From Chionoecetes opilio (Eukaryota; Arthropoda; Malacostraca; Decapoda; Majidae), in the NCBI GenBank assembly GCA_016584305.1, contig JACEEZ010017913.1, positions 28,950 through 92,949 of the forward strand: a DNA stretch of 64,000 nt, written 5' to 3'. Positions 40,416 to 51,199 of this stretch are shown here, piece after piece. The position numbers and the translations under genes are program-made. The notes beneath the pieces were generated by a model. That model saw only the letters and a program-made list of their open reading frames with translations. It made no database searches and had not been told where the DNA came from. Within the stretch, counting starts at the first letter, position 1. Each line of letters starts with the position of its first letter.

Positions 40416-41890
40416 TAAAAAACCAATTTTTGGGTTTATAGAAAATTTGATAAGTAAAAACTTGATATATACAAAAACGCTACATTTTAAAAGAAACTAG
40501 GAAAACGTTTGCAATATACCGTTATATCACAATAAATAACCCTTACTCTTTTTTTTAAATAGCTTAATGAAATGAAACTACTTATAGGTAAAAAATTTTT
40601 TCAAAAAAGGGATTTTTACCTAAATTTGTAGGAAAAAGTTTTATATCCCCGATAAATAGCTAAATCATTAAAAACCTACTTTTTTATGGGTTTTTAGCAA
40701 TATAAAAAGTAAAACTATTGTATATATAAATAACACTACTTTTATGGGTTTAAGAAATAAAATAAGTAAAACTATTTGTTATAAAAAACGCTACAGTTAC
40801 AAAAAACTATGAAAAACGTTGCAATATACCGTTATTACAAAAAATCCCTCTTACTTTTATTAAAAAGTTTAAGTAAGTAAGTACTTATGGGTCCAAATTT
40901 TTTAAAAATAGGATTGTATACTTCAATTTGAAGGAAAACAGCTATTATCCCCAAAAACTAGCTAAAATCTTTGAAAAGAACACATTTTTTTGGGTTTAAA
41001 AAGCTTTATCATAAGGAAAATTTCCCTTTTATTAATGATATAACACTACAATTAAAAAAAAACTATGAAAAAACTTTAAATGTAAAATTGTATCACAATT
41101 AGATCTCATACCCCTATTAAAGTTACAGAGCTTAAAATAGAAATTTTTAAACGAAAAAACTAAAATTCCACATTTTGAATTTCTCTATAAAAAAAAGGCG
41201 AATAATTTTAATTTGCGACATTTTTAGCCCTTAAAAAATACTTTAAAACCTTAAAAAAACGTTTTTTTTTTTGGAATAAAATTGATACAAAAAAGCATAA
41301 AAAAAAAATTTTTTAAAGGTCTAATATTGAAAAATATAGTTGTGTAAAAGTGCAAAAATGTAAATTTCGACATTTTTTACCCTTTTCAAAAATACATTAA
41401 AACACTTAAAAAAAACGTTTTTTTAGGAATAAAATTGATACATAAATTTAATGAAAAATAATATTTTAAGTCATAATATTGAAAAAATTTGGGTGTGAAA
41501 AGGCTGAATAATGTCAATTTCGACTTTTTGGGGCTTTCAAAAAATTTAAAAAACATTGAAAAACTTTGTTTTAAGATTAAAATTGATCCCTAAATTCATG
41601 AAAAATTCATATTTTTGCTCTAACATTGTAAAGTATAGTTGTGTAAAATGCGAATAATGTAAAATTTCGACATTATTTAGCTTTTCAAAAATACATTAAA
41701 ATTTTTGAAAAAACTTTTTTTTAAAGGGTTTAAAAATTTGATATCAAAATTTATGAAAAATCATATTTTAGTTTTAATTTTGAAAAATATAGTTGTAGAA
41801 ATTAAAAAGCTATTTAGCTACAGATATAAAGAAATATACTTCAATTTGTAGAAAAAAAACACTCTTCACTGATAACTAGCTAAAATCATT
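40416..41890 (+). repeat. HOR unit 20: 2A + B + 4C
   Basis: A starts are about 40416 and 40669; B is near 40973; C starts are about 41208, 41352, 41503 and 41650. C1 carries the ataattttaatttg and ttggaataaaattg variants of units 5 and 11. The second A repeats about 60 bp internally near 40675-40795. Confidence 0.75.
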
Positions 41891-41939
41891 GAAAACACTA
41901 CATTTTATGGGTTTATAGCAATATGATAAGTAAAACTAC

Positions 41940-41953
41940 TTGTATATATACAA
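41940..41953. repeat. 14-bp perfect palindrome in A monomers
   Basis: ttgtatatatacaa is its own reverse complement. It is present in clean A1, A3 and A5 copies and survives as a 12-bp core (tgtatatataca) in A2. A4 carries tgtatatttaca instead, which breaks it. Confidence 0.8.
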
Positions 41954-42039
41954 TAACACTACAGTTTACAAGAAACTATGAAAAACGCTTGCAATATACC
42001 GTTATATCACAATAAATAACCTCTTACTCTTCTATTTAA

Positions 42040-42061
42040 TAGCTTAATGTAATGTAAGCTA
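42040..42061. repeat. 7-bp-stem dyad in A monomers
   Basis: Arms tagctta (42040-42046) and taagcta (42055-42061) flank an 8-base spacer. The dyad sits about 100 bp downstream of the 14-bp palindrome and is kept in nearly all clean A copies. It could extrude as a cruciform or serve as a protein site; neither can be told from sequence. Confidence 0.75.
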
Positions 42062-42152
42062 CTTATAGGTGCATATTATTCTAAAAAGAGGATTTTGTAC
42101 TTCAATTTGTAGGAAAACAGCTATATATCACTGATAACTAGCTAAAATCATT

Positions 42153-42414
42153 GAAAACACTACATTTTATGGGTTTATAGCAATATAATAAGTAAAACTA
42201 CCTGTATATATACAATAACGCTACAGTTTAGAAGAAACTATGAAAAACGCTTGCAATACACCGTTATATCACAATAAATAACGTCTTACTCTTCTATTTA
42301 TTAGCTTAATGTAATGTAAGCTACTTATAGGTGCAAATTATTCTAAAAAGAGGATTTTACACTTCAATTTGTAGGAAAACAGCTGTATATCACCGATAAA
42401 TAGCTAAGATCATT
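42153..42414 (+). repeat. Reference A monomer (262 bp, subtype A2)
   Basis: This is a clean example of the A monomer, counted from the gaaaacactacatt landmark to the next one. Landmarks in order are: cattttatgggtttatagc, the palindromic tgtatatataca, gaaactatgaaaaacgc, ccgttatatcacaataaat, tagctta...taagcta, ggtgcaaattattc, a purine-rich aaaagagg, cttcaatttgtaggaaaac and ataactagctaaaatcatt. Successive landmarks at 41891, 42153, 42415, 42677, 42939 and 43201 are exactly 262 bp apart. The A2 subtype is marked by acctgtatata, gtttagaagaaac and a gtcttactc variant. Confidence 0.93.
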
Positions 42415-43200
42415 GAAAACACTACATTTTATGGGTTTATAGCAATATGATAAGTAAAACTACTTGTATATATACAAAAACGCTACAGTTTACAAGAAAC
42501 TATGAAAAACGCTTGCAATATGCCGTTATATCACAATAAATAACCTCTTACTCTTCTATTTAATAGCTTAATGTAATGTAAGCTATTTATAGGTGCAAAT
42601 TATTCTAAAAAGAGGATTTTATACTTCAATTTGTAGGAAAACAGCTATATATCACTGATAACTAGCTAAAATCATTGAAATTATTACATTTTATGGGTTT
42701 ATAGCAATATAATAAGTAAAAATACTTGTATATTTACAATAACGCTACAGTTTAGAAGAAACTATGAAAAACGCCTGCAATATACCGTTATATCACAATG
42801 AATATCCTCCTACTCTTCTATTTAATAGCTTAATGTAAAGTAAGCTACTAATAGGTGCAAATTGTTCTAAAAAGAGGATTTTATACTTCAATTTGTAGGA
42901 AAATAGCTATATATCACCGATAAATAGCTAATATCATTGAAAACACTACATTTTATGGGTTTATAGCAATATGATAAGTAAAACTACTTGTATATATACA
43001 ATAACGCTACAGTTTACAAGAAACTATGAAAAACGCTTGCAATATACCGTTATATCACAATAAATACCCTCTTACTCTTCTATTTATTAGCTTAATGTAA
43101 AGTAAGCTACTTATAGGTCCAAATTATTCTAAAAAAAGGATTCTATACTTCAATTTGTAGGAATACAGCTATATATCACCAATAACTAGCTAAAACCATT

Positions 43201-43447
43201 GAAAAGAACACATTTTGTGGGTATAAAGCATTATCATAAGGTATATTCCTTCTATTAATGATATAACACTACAATTAAGAAGAAACTATGAAAAACACGT
43301 ATACTATACAATTGTATCACAATATAGAGTCTCAAACTCCTATTATAAGCTTACAGTAGTTTAAAATAGCAATTTCTAACGAAAACAACTATAATTCCAC
43401 ATTTTGAATTTCTCTATCTAATCTCTATCTCTATTTCTTCTAAAAGG
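43201..43447 (+). repeat. Reference B monomer (diverged A, CT-tail variant)
   Basis: B occurs once per unit, between the last A and the first C. It keeps the A landmarks in order (gaaaagaacacatt for gaaaacactacatt, then gaaactatgaaaaacac, gtatcacaata, agcttacag, atagcaatttctaac) but is shorter and strongly diverged, so I read it as an ancient A copy. This copy ends in a CT-rich extension (tctatctctatttcttc) that makes it 247 bp. The commoner form without it, for example 26829-27055, is 227 bp. Its centre holds the perfect palindrome atacaattgtat. Confidence 0.85.
43306..43317. repeat. 12-bp palindrome in B
   Basis: atacaattgtat is a perfect palindrome. It occurs once per B monomer in the clean copies and in most noisy ones. 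Confidence 0.75.
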
Positions 43448-43454
43448 GCTGAAT

Positions 43455-43473
43455 AATGTCAATTTTCGACATT
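43455..43473. repeat. 6-bp-stem dyad at the start of C
   Basis: Arms aatgtc and gacatt are separated by 7 bases. The same dyad occurs in C1 and C2 copies with spacer aattttc or aaatttc. C3 has aatgta in the left arm and loses one pair. Confidence 0.7.
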
Positions 43474-43603
43474 TTTTAGCCCTTCAAAAATACATTAAAA
43501 CACTTGAAAAAACGTTGTTTTTAAGAATAAAATTGATACATAAATTACATGAAAAATACATATTTTAAGCTCATAACATTGTAAAATATAGTTGTGTAAA
43601 AGT

Positions 43604-43759
43604 GCTGAATAATGTCAAATTTCGCTATTTTTTAGGCTTTCAAAAATACATTAAAACACTTGAAAAAACGTTGTTTTATAGATTAAAATTGATACCTAAA
43701 TTTCATGAAAAATTCATATTTTTAGCTCATAACATTGTAAAATATAGTTGTGTAAAAGT
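43604..43759 (+). repeat. Reference C monomer (156 bp)
   Basis: C monomers start at gctgaataatgtc, and clean copies are exactly 156 bp apart (43448, 43604, 43760; also 28386, 28542, 28698). Landmarks are tttcgacattttttagg, caaaaatacattaaaac, cgttgtttttaaga, aaaattgata, catgaaaaatacatattttt, agctcataa and aaaatatagttgtg. I see no convincing alignment to A. Copies are position-specific: C1 has the ttttagccc form, C2 the ttttaggctttc form, and C3 the attatttagcatttc form with an attcttg variant. Confidence 0.92.
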
Positions 43760-43907
43760 GCTGAATAATGTAAAATTTCGACATTATTTAGCATTTCAAA
43801 AATACATTAAAATTCTTGAAAAAACATTGTTTTTAAGATTAAAATTGATATCTAAATTTCATGAAAAATACATATTTTTACCTATTAATTTTGTAAAATA
43901 TAGTTGT

Positions 43908-44003
43908 AGCAAATATAAAAAGCTATTTAGCTACAGATATAAAGAAACATACTTCAATTTGTAAAAAAAAAACACTCTTCACTGATAACTAGCTAAAATC
44001 ATT
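43908..44003 (+). repeat. Linker: C-to-A junction (about 96 bp)
   Basis: The last C copy departs from the family at tagttgtagc. It runs through aagctatttagctacag and then into an A-type tail (atacttcaatttgtag, then cactgataactagc). So the C array is flanked on both sides by A-derived sequence, B on the left and an A tail on the right. The same junction recurs in every unit, which means it arose once and was then amplified with the whole unit. Confidence 0.82.
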
Positions 44004-46359
44004 GAAAACACTACATTTTATGGGTTTATAGCAATATGATAAGTAAAAGTACTTGTATATATACAATAACGCTACAGTTTACAAGAAACTATGAAAAACG
44101 CTTGCAATATACCGTTATATCACAATAAATAACCTCTTACTCTTCTATTTAATAGCTTAATGTAATGTAAGCTACTTATAGGTGCATATTATTCTAAAAA
44201 GAGGATTTTGTACTTCAATTTGTAGGAAAACAGCTATATATCACTCATAACTAGCTAAAATCATTGAAAACACTACATTTTATGGGTTTATTGCAATATA
44301 ATAAGTAAAACTACCTGTATATATACAATAACGCTACAGTTTAGAAGAAACTATGAAAAACGCTTGCAATATACCGTTATATCACAATAAATAACCTCTT
44401 ACTCTTCTATTTAATAGCTTAATGTAATGTAAGCTACTTATAGGTGCAAATTATTCTAAAAAGTGGATTTTATACTTCAATTAGTAGGAAAACAGCTATA
44501 TATCACTGATAACTAGCTAAAAATCATTGAAAAACACTACATTTTATGGGTTTATAGCAATATAATAAGTAAAACTACCTGTATATATACAATAACGCTA
44601 CAGTTTAGAAGAAACTATGAAAAACGCTTGCAATATACCGTTATATCACAATAAATAACCTCTGACTCTTCTATTTAATAGATTAATGTAATGTAAGCTA
44701 CTTATAGGTGCAAATTATTCAAAAAAGAGGATTTTGTACTTCAATTTGTCGGAAACAGCTATATATCACTGATAACTAGCTAAAATCATTGAAAACCACT
44801 ACATTTTATGGGTTTATAGCAATATAATAAGTAAACTACCTGTATATATACAATAACGCTACAGTTTAGAAGAAACTATGAAAAACGCTTGCAATACACC
44901 GTTATATCACAATAAATAACGTCTTACTCTTCTATTTATTAGCTTAATGTAATGTAAGCTACTTATAGGTGCAAATTATTCTAAAAAGAAGATTTTACAC
45001 TTCAATTTGTAGGAAAACAGCTGTATATCACCGATAAATAGCTAAGATCATTGAAAACACTACATTTTATGGGTTTATAGCAATATGATAAGTAAAACTA
45101 CTTGTATATATACAAAAACGCTACAGTTTACAAGAAACTATGAAAAACGCTTGCAATATACCGTTATATCACAATAAATAACCTCTTACTCTTCTATTTA
45201 ATAGCTTAATGTAATGTAAGCTATTTATAGGTGCAAATTATTCTAAAAAGAGGATTTTATACTTCAATTTGTAGGAAAACAGCTATATATCACCGATAAA
45301 TAGCTAAGATCATTGAAAACACTACATTTTATGGGTTTATAGCAATATGATAAGTAAAACTACTTGTATATATACAAAAACGCTACAGTTTACAAGAAAC
45401 TATGAAAAACGCTTGCAATATACCGTTATATCACGATAAATAACCTCTGACTCTTCAATTTAATAGCTTAATGTAATGTAAGCTACTTATAAGTGCAAAT
45501 TATTCTAAAAAGAGGATTTTATACTTCAATTTGTAGGAAAACAGCTATATATCACCGATAAATAGCTAAAATCATTGAAAAGAACACATTTTGAGGGTAT
45601 ATAGCATTATCATAAGGTAAATTCCTTCTATTAATGATATAACACTACAATTAAGAAGAAACTATGAAAAACACGTATAATATACAATTGTATCACAATA
45701 TAGAGTCTCAAACTCCTATTATAAGCTTACAGTAGTTTAAAATAGCAATTTCTAACGAAAACAACTATAATTCCACATTTTGAATTTCTCTATCAAAAAA
45801 AGAGCTGAATAATGTCAATTTTCGACATTTTTTAGCCCTTCAAAAATAGATTAAAACACTTGAAAAAACGTTGTTTTTAGGAATAAAATTGATACATAAA
45901 TTACATGAAAAATACATATTTTAAGCTCATAATATTGTAAAATATAGTTGTGTAAAAGTGCTGAATAATGTCATATTTCGACAATTTTTAGGCCTTCAAA
46001 AATACATTAAAACACTTGAAAAAACGTTGTTTTTAAGATTAAAATTGATACCTAAATTTCATGAAAAATTCATATTTTTAGCTCATAACATTGTAAAATA
46101 TAGTTGTGTAAAAGTGCTGAATAATGTAAAATTTCGACATTATTTAGCATTTCAAAAATACATTAAAATTCTTGAAAAAACATTGTTTTTAAGATTAAAA
46201 TTGATATCTAAATTTCATGAAAAATACATATTTTTAGCTATTAATTTTGTAAAATATAGTTGTAGCAAATATAAAAAGCTATTTAGCTACAGATATAAAG
46301 AAATATACTTCAATTTGTAGAAAAAAAACACTCTTCACTGATAACTAGCTAAAATCATT
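44004..46359 (+). repeat. HOR unit 22: 6A + B + 3C (clean, 2356 bp)
   Basis: A starts are 44004, 44266, 44529, 44791, 45053 and 45315; B (gagggt, plain tail) is at 45577; C starts are 45804, 45960 and 46116. No A4 or A5 is present; two A3-type copies sit before B. Private marks are tttattgcaatata, caattagtagg and aaagaagattttacac. Confidence 0.92.
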
Positions 46360-47967
46360 GAAAACACTACATTTTATGGGTTTATAGCAATATGATAAGT
46401 AAAACTACTTGTATATATACAATAACGCTACAGTTTACAAGAAACTATGAAAAACGCTTGCAATATACCGTTATATCACAATAAATAACCTCTTACTCTT
46501 CTATTTATTAGGTTAATGTAATGTAAGCTACCTATAGGTGCATATAATTCTAAAAAGAGTATTTTGTACTTCAATTTGTAGGAAAACAGCTATATATCAC
46601 TGATAACTAGCTAAAATCATTGAAAACACTACATTTTATGGGTTTATAGCAATATAATAAGTAAAACTACCTGTATATATACAATAACGCTACATTTTAG
46701 AAGAAACTATGAAAAACGCTTGCAATATACCGTTATATCACAATAAATAACCTCTTACTCTTCTATTTATTAGCTTAATGTAATGTAAGCTACTTATAGG
46801 TGCAAATTATTCTAAAAGAGGATTTACACTTCAATTTGTAGGAAAACAGCTGTATATCACTGATAAATAGCTAAGATCATTGAAAACACTACATTTTATG
46901 GGTTTATAGCAATATGATAAGTAAAACTACTTGTATATATACAAAAACGCTACAGTTTACAAGAAACTATGAAAAACGCTTGCAATATACCGTTATATCA
47001 CAATAAATAACCTCTGACTCTTCTATTTAAAAGCTTAATGTAATGTAAGCTACTTATAAGTGCAAATTATTCTAAAAAAAGGATTGTTTACTTCAATTTG
47101 TAAGAAAACAGCTATATATAACCGATAACTAGCTAAAATCATTGAAAAAAGAACACATTTTGTGGGTATAAAGCATTATCATAAGGTATATTACTTCTAT
47201 TAATGATATAACACTACAATTAAGAAGAAACTATGAAAAAAAACGTAAATATACAATTGTATCACAAGATAGAGTCTCAAAAATCTCTTATAAGCTTACA
47301 GAGTTTTAAAATACGCAATTCTAACGAAAACAACTATAATTCACATTTTGAATTTCTCTATCTAATCTCTATCTCTATTCTTCTAAAAGGGCTGAAATAA
47401 TGTCAATTTTCGACATTTTTAGCCCTTCGAAAAATACCATTAAAACACCTTGAAAAAACGTTGTTTTTAAGATAAAATTTGATACATAAATTACATGAAA
47501 ACATACATATTTTAAGCTCTATTATATGTAAAAATATAGATTGTGTAAAAGTGCTGATAATGGTCAAATTTCGACATTTTTTTCGGCTTTTCAAAAACTA
47601 CAATTTAAAACACTTGAAAAAACGTTGTTTTATAGATAAAATTGATACCTTAAATTTCATGAAAAATTCATATTTTTAGCTCATAACATTGTTAATAATA
47701 TAGTTGTGTAAAAGTGCCTGAAAAAAAAAAAACTGTAAAATTTCACATTATTAGCATTTCAAAAATACATTAATATTCTTGAAAAAAACATTGTTTTTAA
47801 GATTAAAATTGATATCTAAATTTCATTGAAAAATAAATATTTTTAACTATTAATTTTGTAAAATATAGTGTAGCAAATATAAAAGATATTTAGCTACAGA
47901 TAAAGAAATATACTTCAATTTTGTAGAAAAAAAACACTCTTCACTGCAAACTAGCGAAAAAATCATT
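46360..47967 (+). repeat. HOR unit 23: 3A + B + 3C
   Basis: A starts are 46360, 46622 and 46882; B with CT-rich tail is near 47144; C starts are about 47391, 47552 and 47716. It is clean until about 47235, after which insertion-type noise begins. Confidence 0.87.
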
Positions 47968-49588
47968 GAAAACACTACATTTTAGGGGTTTATAGCAATA
48001 TTGATAGTAAAAAAACAAACAAAACAACAAACTACTTGTATATATACAATAACGCTACAGTTTACAAGAAACTATGAAAAACCTTGTGCTTGCAATATAC
48101 CGTTATATCACAATAAAATAACCTCCTTACTCTTCTATTAATAGGGTAATTGATAATGTAAGCTACCTATAGGTGCATATTAATTCTAAAAAAGAGGATT
48201 TTGTACTTCAATTGTAGGCAAAACAGCTTATAATCTGATAACTAGCTAAAAATCATTGAAAACACTACTTATGGGTTATAGCAAATAATAAGTAAACTAC
48301 CTGTATATATACAATAACGCTAACAGTTTAGAATAAACTACGAAAAACGTTGCAATATACCGTTATATCACAAATAAATAACCTCTTACTCTTCTATTTA
48401 TTAGCTTAATTTAATGGAAGCTACTTAAGGTGCAAATTATTCTAAAAAAAGAGGATTTTACACTTCAATTGGTAGGAAAACAGCTGTATATCACTGATAA
48501 TAGCTAAGATCATTGAAAAACTACATTTTATGGGTTTATAGCAATAGATACGTAAAACTACTTTTATATATACAAAAACGGCTACAGTTACAAGAAAACT
48601 ATCGCAAAAACGCTTGCAATATACCGTTATATTACACAATATAAATAACCTCTGACTCTTCTATTTAACAAAGCTTAATGTAATGTAAGTACTTTAATAA
48701 GTGCAAATTATTCTAAAAAAAAGGATTGTTTACTTCAATTTGTAAGAAAACAGCTATATATAACCGATAACTAGCTAAAAAAAATCATGAAACGAAAAAT
48801 TTTTGTGGGTATAAAGCATTATAATAAGGTAAATTCTTCTATTAATGATATAACAATACAAATTAAGAAGAAAACTATGAAAAACACGATAAATATACAA
48901 TTGTATCACAATATAGAGACTTGCAAACTCCTAGTATAGGCTACAAGTAGTTAAGATAGCAATTTCTAATGAAACAACTATATAATTCCACTTGCGACAA
49001 TTTCCTATATCAAAAAAAAAGAGCTGAAATAATTGTCAATTTGCGACATTTTTAGCCCTTCAAAAATACATTAAAACACTTGAAAAATGTGTGTTTTTAA
49101 AGAATAAAATTGATACATAACTTACATGAAAAAATACATATTTTAAGCCCATAATATTGTAAAATATCGATGTGTAAAAAAGTGCTGAATAATGTCAAAT
49201 TCGACATTTTTTAGGATTTTCAAAAATACATTAAACACTTGAAAAAACGTTGTTTTAAGATTAAAATTGCATGACCTAAATTTCATGAAAAAATTCATAT
49301 TTTTAGCTCATAACAGTGTAAAATATAGTTGTGTTAAAAGTGCTGAATAATGAAAATTTCGACATTATTATCATTTCCAAAAGACATTAAAATTCTTGAA
49401 AAAACATTGTTTTTAAGATAAAAATGATATCTAAATTTCATGAAAAATAATATTTTTAGCTATTAATTTTGTTTAACATATAGTGTAGCAAATATACCAA
49501 AAGCTAGTTAGCTACAGATATAAAGAAATATACTTCAAATTTGTAGAAAAAAACTCCCACCTCTCACTGATAACTAGCTAAAATCATT
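47968..49588 (+). repeat. HOR unit 24: 3A + B + 3C
   Basis: A starts are about 47968, 48258 and 48515; B (plain tail) is near 48789; C starts are about 49023, 49184 and 49342. The first A contains an aaac-rich insertion near 48008-48030. Confidence 0.82.
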
Positions 49589-51199
49589 GAAATTATTACA
49601 TTTTAGGGTTTTATAGCAATATAATAAGTAAAAATACTTTTATTTTACAATAACGCTACAGTCTCTAGAAGAAAACTATGAAAAGCCGCAATATACCGTA
49701 TATCACAATAAATAACCTATTACTCTTCTATTTAACTAGATTCAGGTAATGTACGCTACTTATCGGTGCATATATTCTAAAAAAGAGGATTTTGGTACTT
49801 CAATTTGTAGGAAAACAGCCTATATATCACTGATAAGACTAGATAAAATCATTGAAAACACTACATTTTATTGGGTTTATAGCAATATAATAAGTAAAAC
49901 TACCTGTATATTACAATAACGCTACAGTTAGAAGAAACTATAAAAAAACGCTTGCAATTACAACCGTTATATCACAATAAATAACGTCTTACTCTTCTAT
50001 TTTATTAGCTTAATGGAAGTAAGCTACTTATAGGTGCAAATTATTCTAAAAAAGAGATTTACACTTCAAATTTGTAGGAAAAAGCTGTATATCACCGAGA
50101 AATAGCCTAAGATCATTGAAAACAATACATTTTATGGGTTTATAGCAATGATGATCAAGTCAAAACTACCTGTATATATACAATAACGCTACAAGTTTAG
50201 AAGAAACTATGAAAAAACGCTTGCAATATACCGTTATATCACAATAAATAACCTCTGGACTCTTTACTTTAATAGCTTAATGTAATTAAGCGTACTTATA
50301 AGTGCAAAATTATTCTAAAAAAAGAGGATTTTTTATACTTCAATGGTAGGAAAACATCTATAATCAACGATAAATAAATTAAAATCATTGAACAGAAAAC
50401 ATTTGAGGGTTTAAAGCATTAGCAAACGGTAAATTCCGTTATTAATGATAGTAAACACTACAATTAAGAAGAAACTATGAAAAACACGTATAAGATACCA
50501 ATTGTATCACAATATAGAGTCTTCAAACTACTATTATAAGCTTACAGTAGTTTTAAAATAGCAATTTCTAACTGAAAACAACTATAATTCCACATTTTGA
50601 AATTTTCTTATCAAAAAAAGAGCGAATAATGTCAATTTTAGACATTTTTTAGCCCTTCAAAAATAGATTAAAACACTTGAATAAAAAACGTTGTTTTTAG
50701 AATTAAAAATTGATTACATAAATACCTGAAAAATAAATATTTTAAGTCATAATATTGTAAAAATATAGTTGTGTAAAAGTGCCTGAATAATGTCATATTT
50801 CGACATTTTTTTAGGCTTTTCAAAATATCATTAAAAAACTTGAAAAAACGTTGTTGTTTTCAAGATAAAATGATACCTAAATGTCAGGAAAAATTCATAT
50901 TTTGTAGATGAATAACATTGTAAAAATATAGTTGTGTAAAAAGTGCATGAATAATGTAAAATTTCGACATTATTTAGCATTTCAACCAATACATTAAAAT
51001 TCTTGAAAAAACATGGTTTTAAGATTAAAGTTGATATCTAAATTTCATGAAAAATAAATATTTTTTAGCTAGTAATTTTTTGTAATAATATAGTTTGCTA
51101 GCCAAATATAAAAAGCTATTTAGCTACAGATAAAAGAAAACTATACTCCATTGTTGTAGAAAAAAAAAACACTCTTCATGATAACTAGCTAAAATTCAT
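49589..51199 (+). repeat. HOR unit 25: A4/A1 hybrid + 2A + B + 3C
   Basis: A starts are about 49589, 49854 and 50118; B is near 50390; C starts are about 50622, 50781 and 50945. The first A starts as A4 (gaaattattac, tattttacaa) and ends as A1 (gtgcatat, attttggtac). C1 atagatta and C2 gtcatattt match units 2, 22 and 28. Confidence 0.8.

Larger units (their letters stand above)
41891..44003 (+). repeat. HOR unit 21: canonical A1-A5 + B + C1-C3 (clean, 2113 bp)
   Basis: A starts are 41891, 42153, 42415, 42677 and 42939; B is at 43201; C starts are 43448, 43604 and 43760; the linker is 43908-44003. All A intervals are exactly 262 bp and both C intervals 156 bp. Subtype marks are A1 gtgcatattattc with ttttgtac, A2 gtcttactc with agctgtatatc, A3 agatcatt with acaaaaacg, A4 gaaattattac with cgcctgc, and A5 ggtccaaatt with gaatacagc. 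I use this as the reference unit. Confidence 0.93.
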
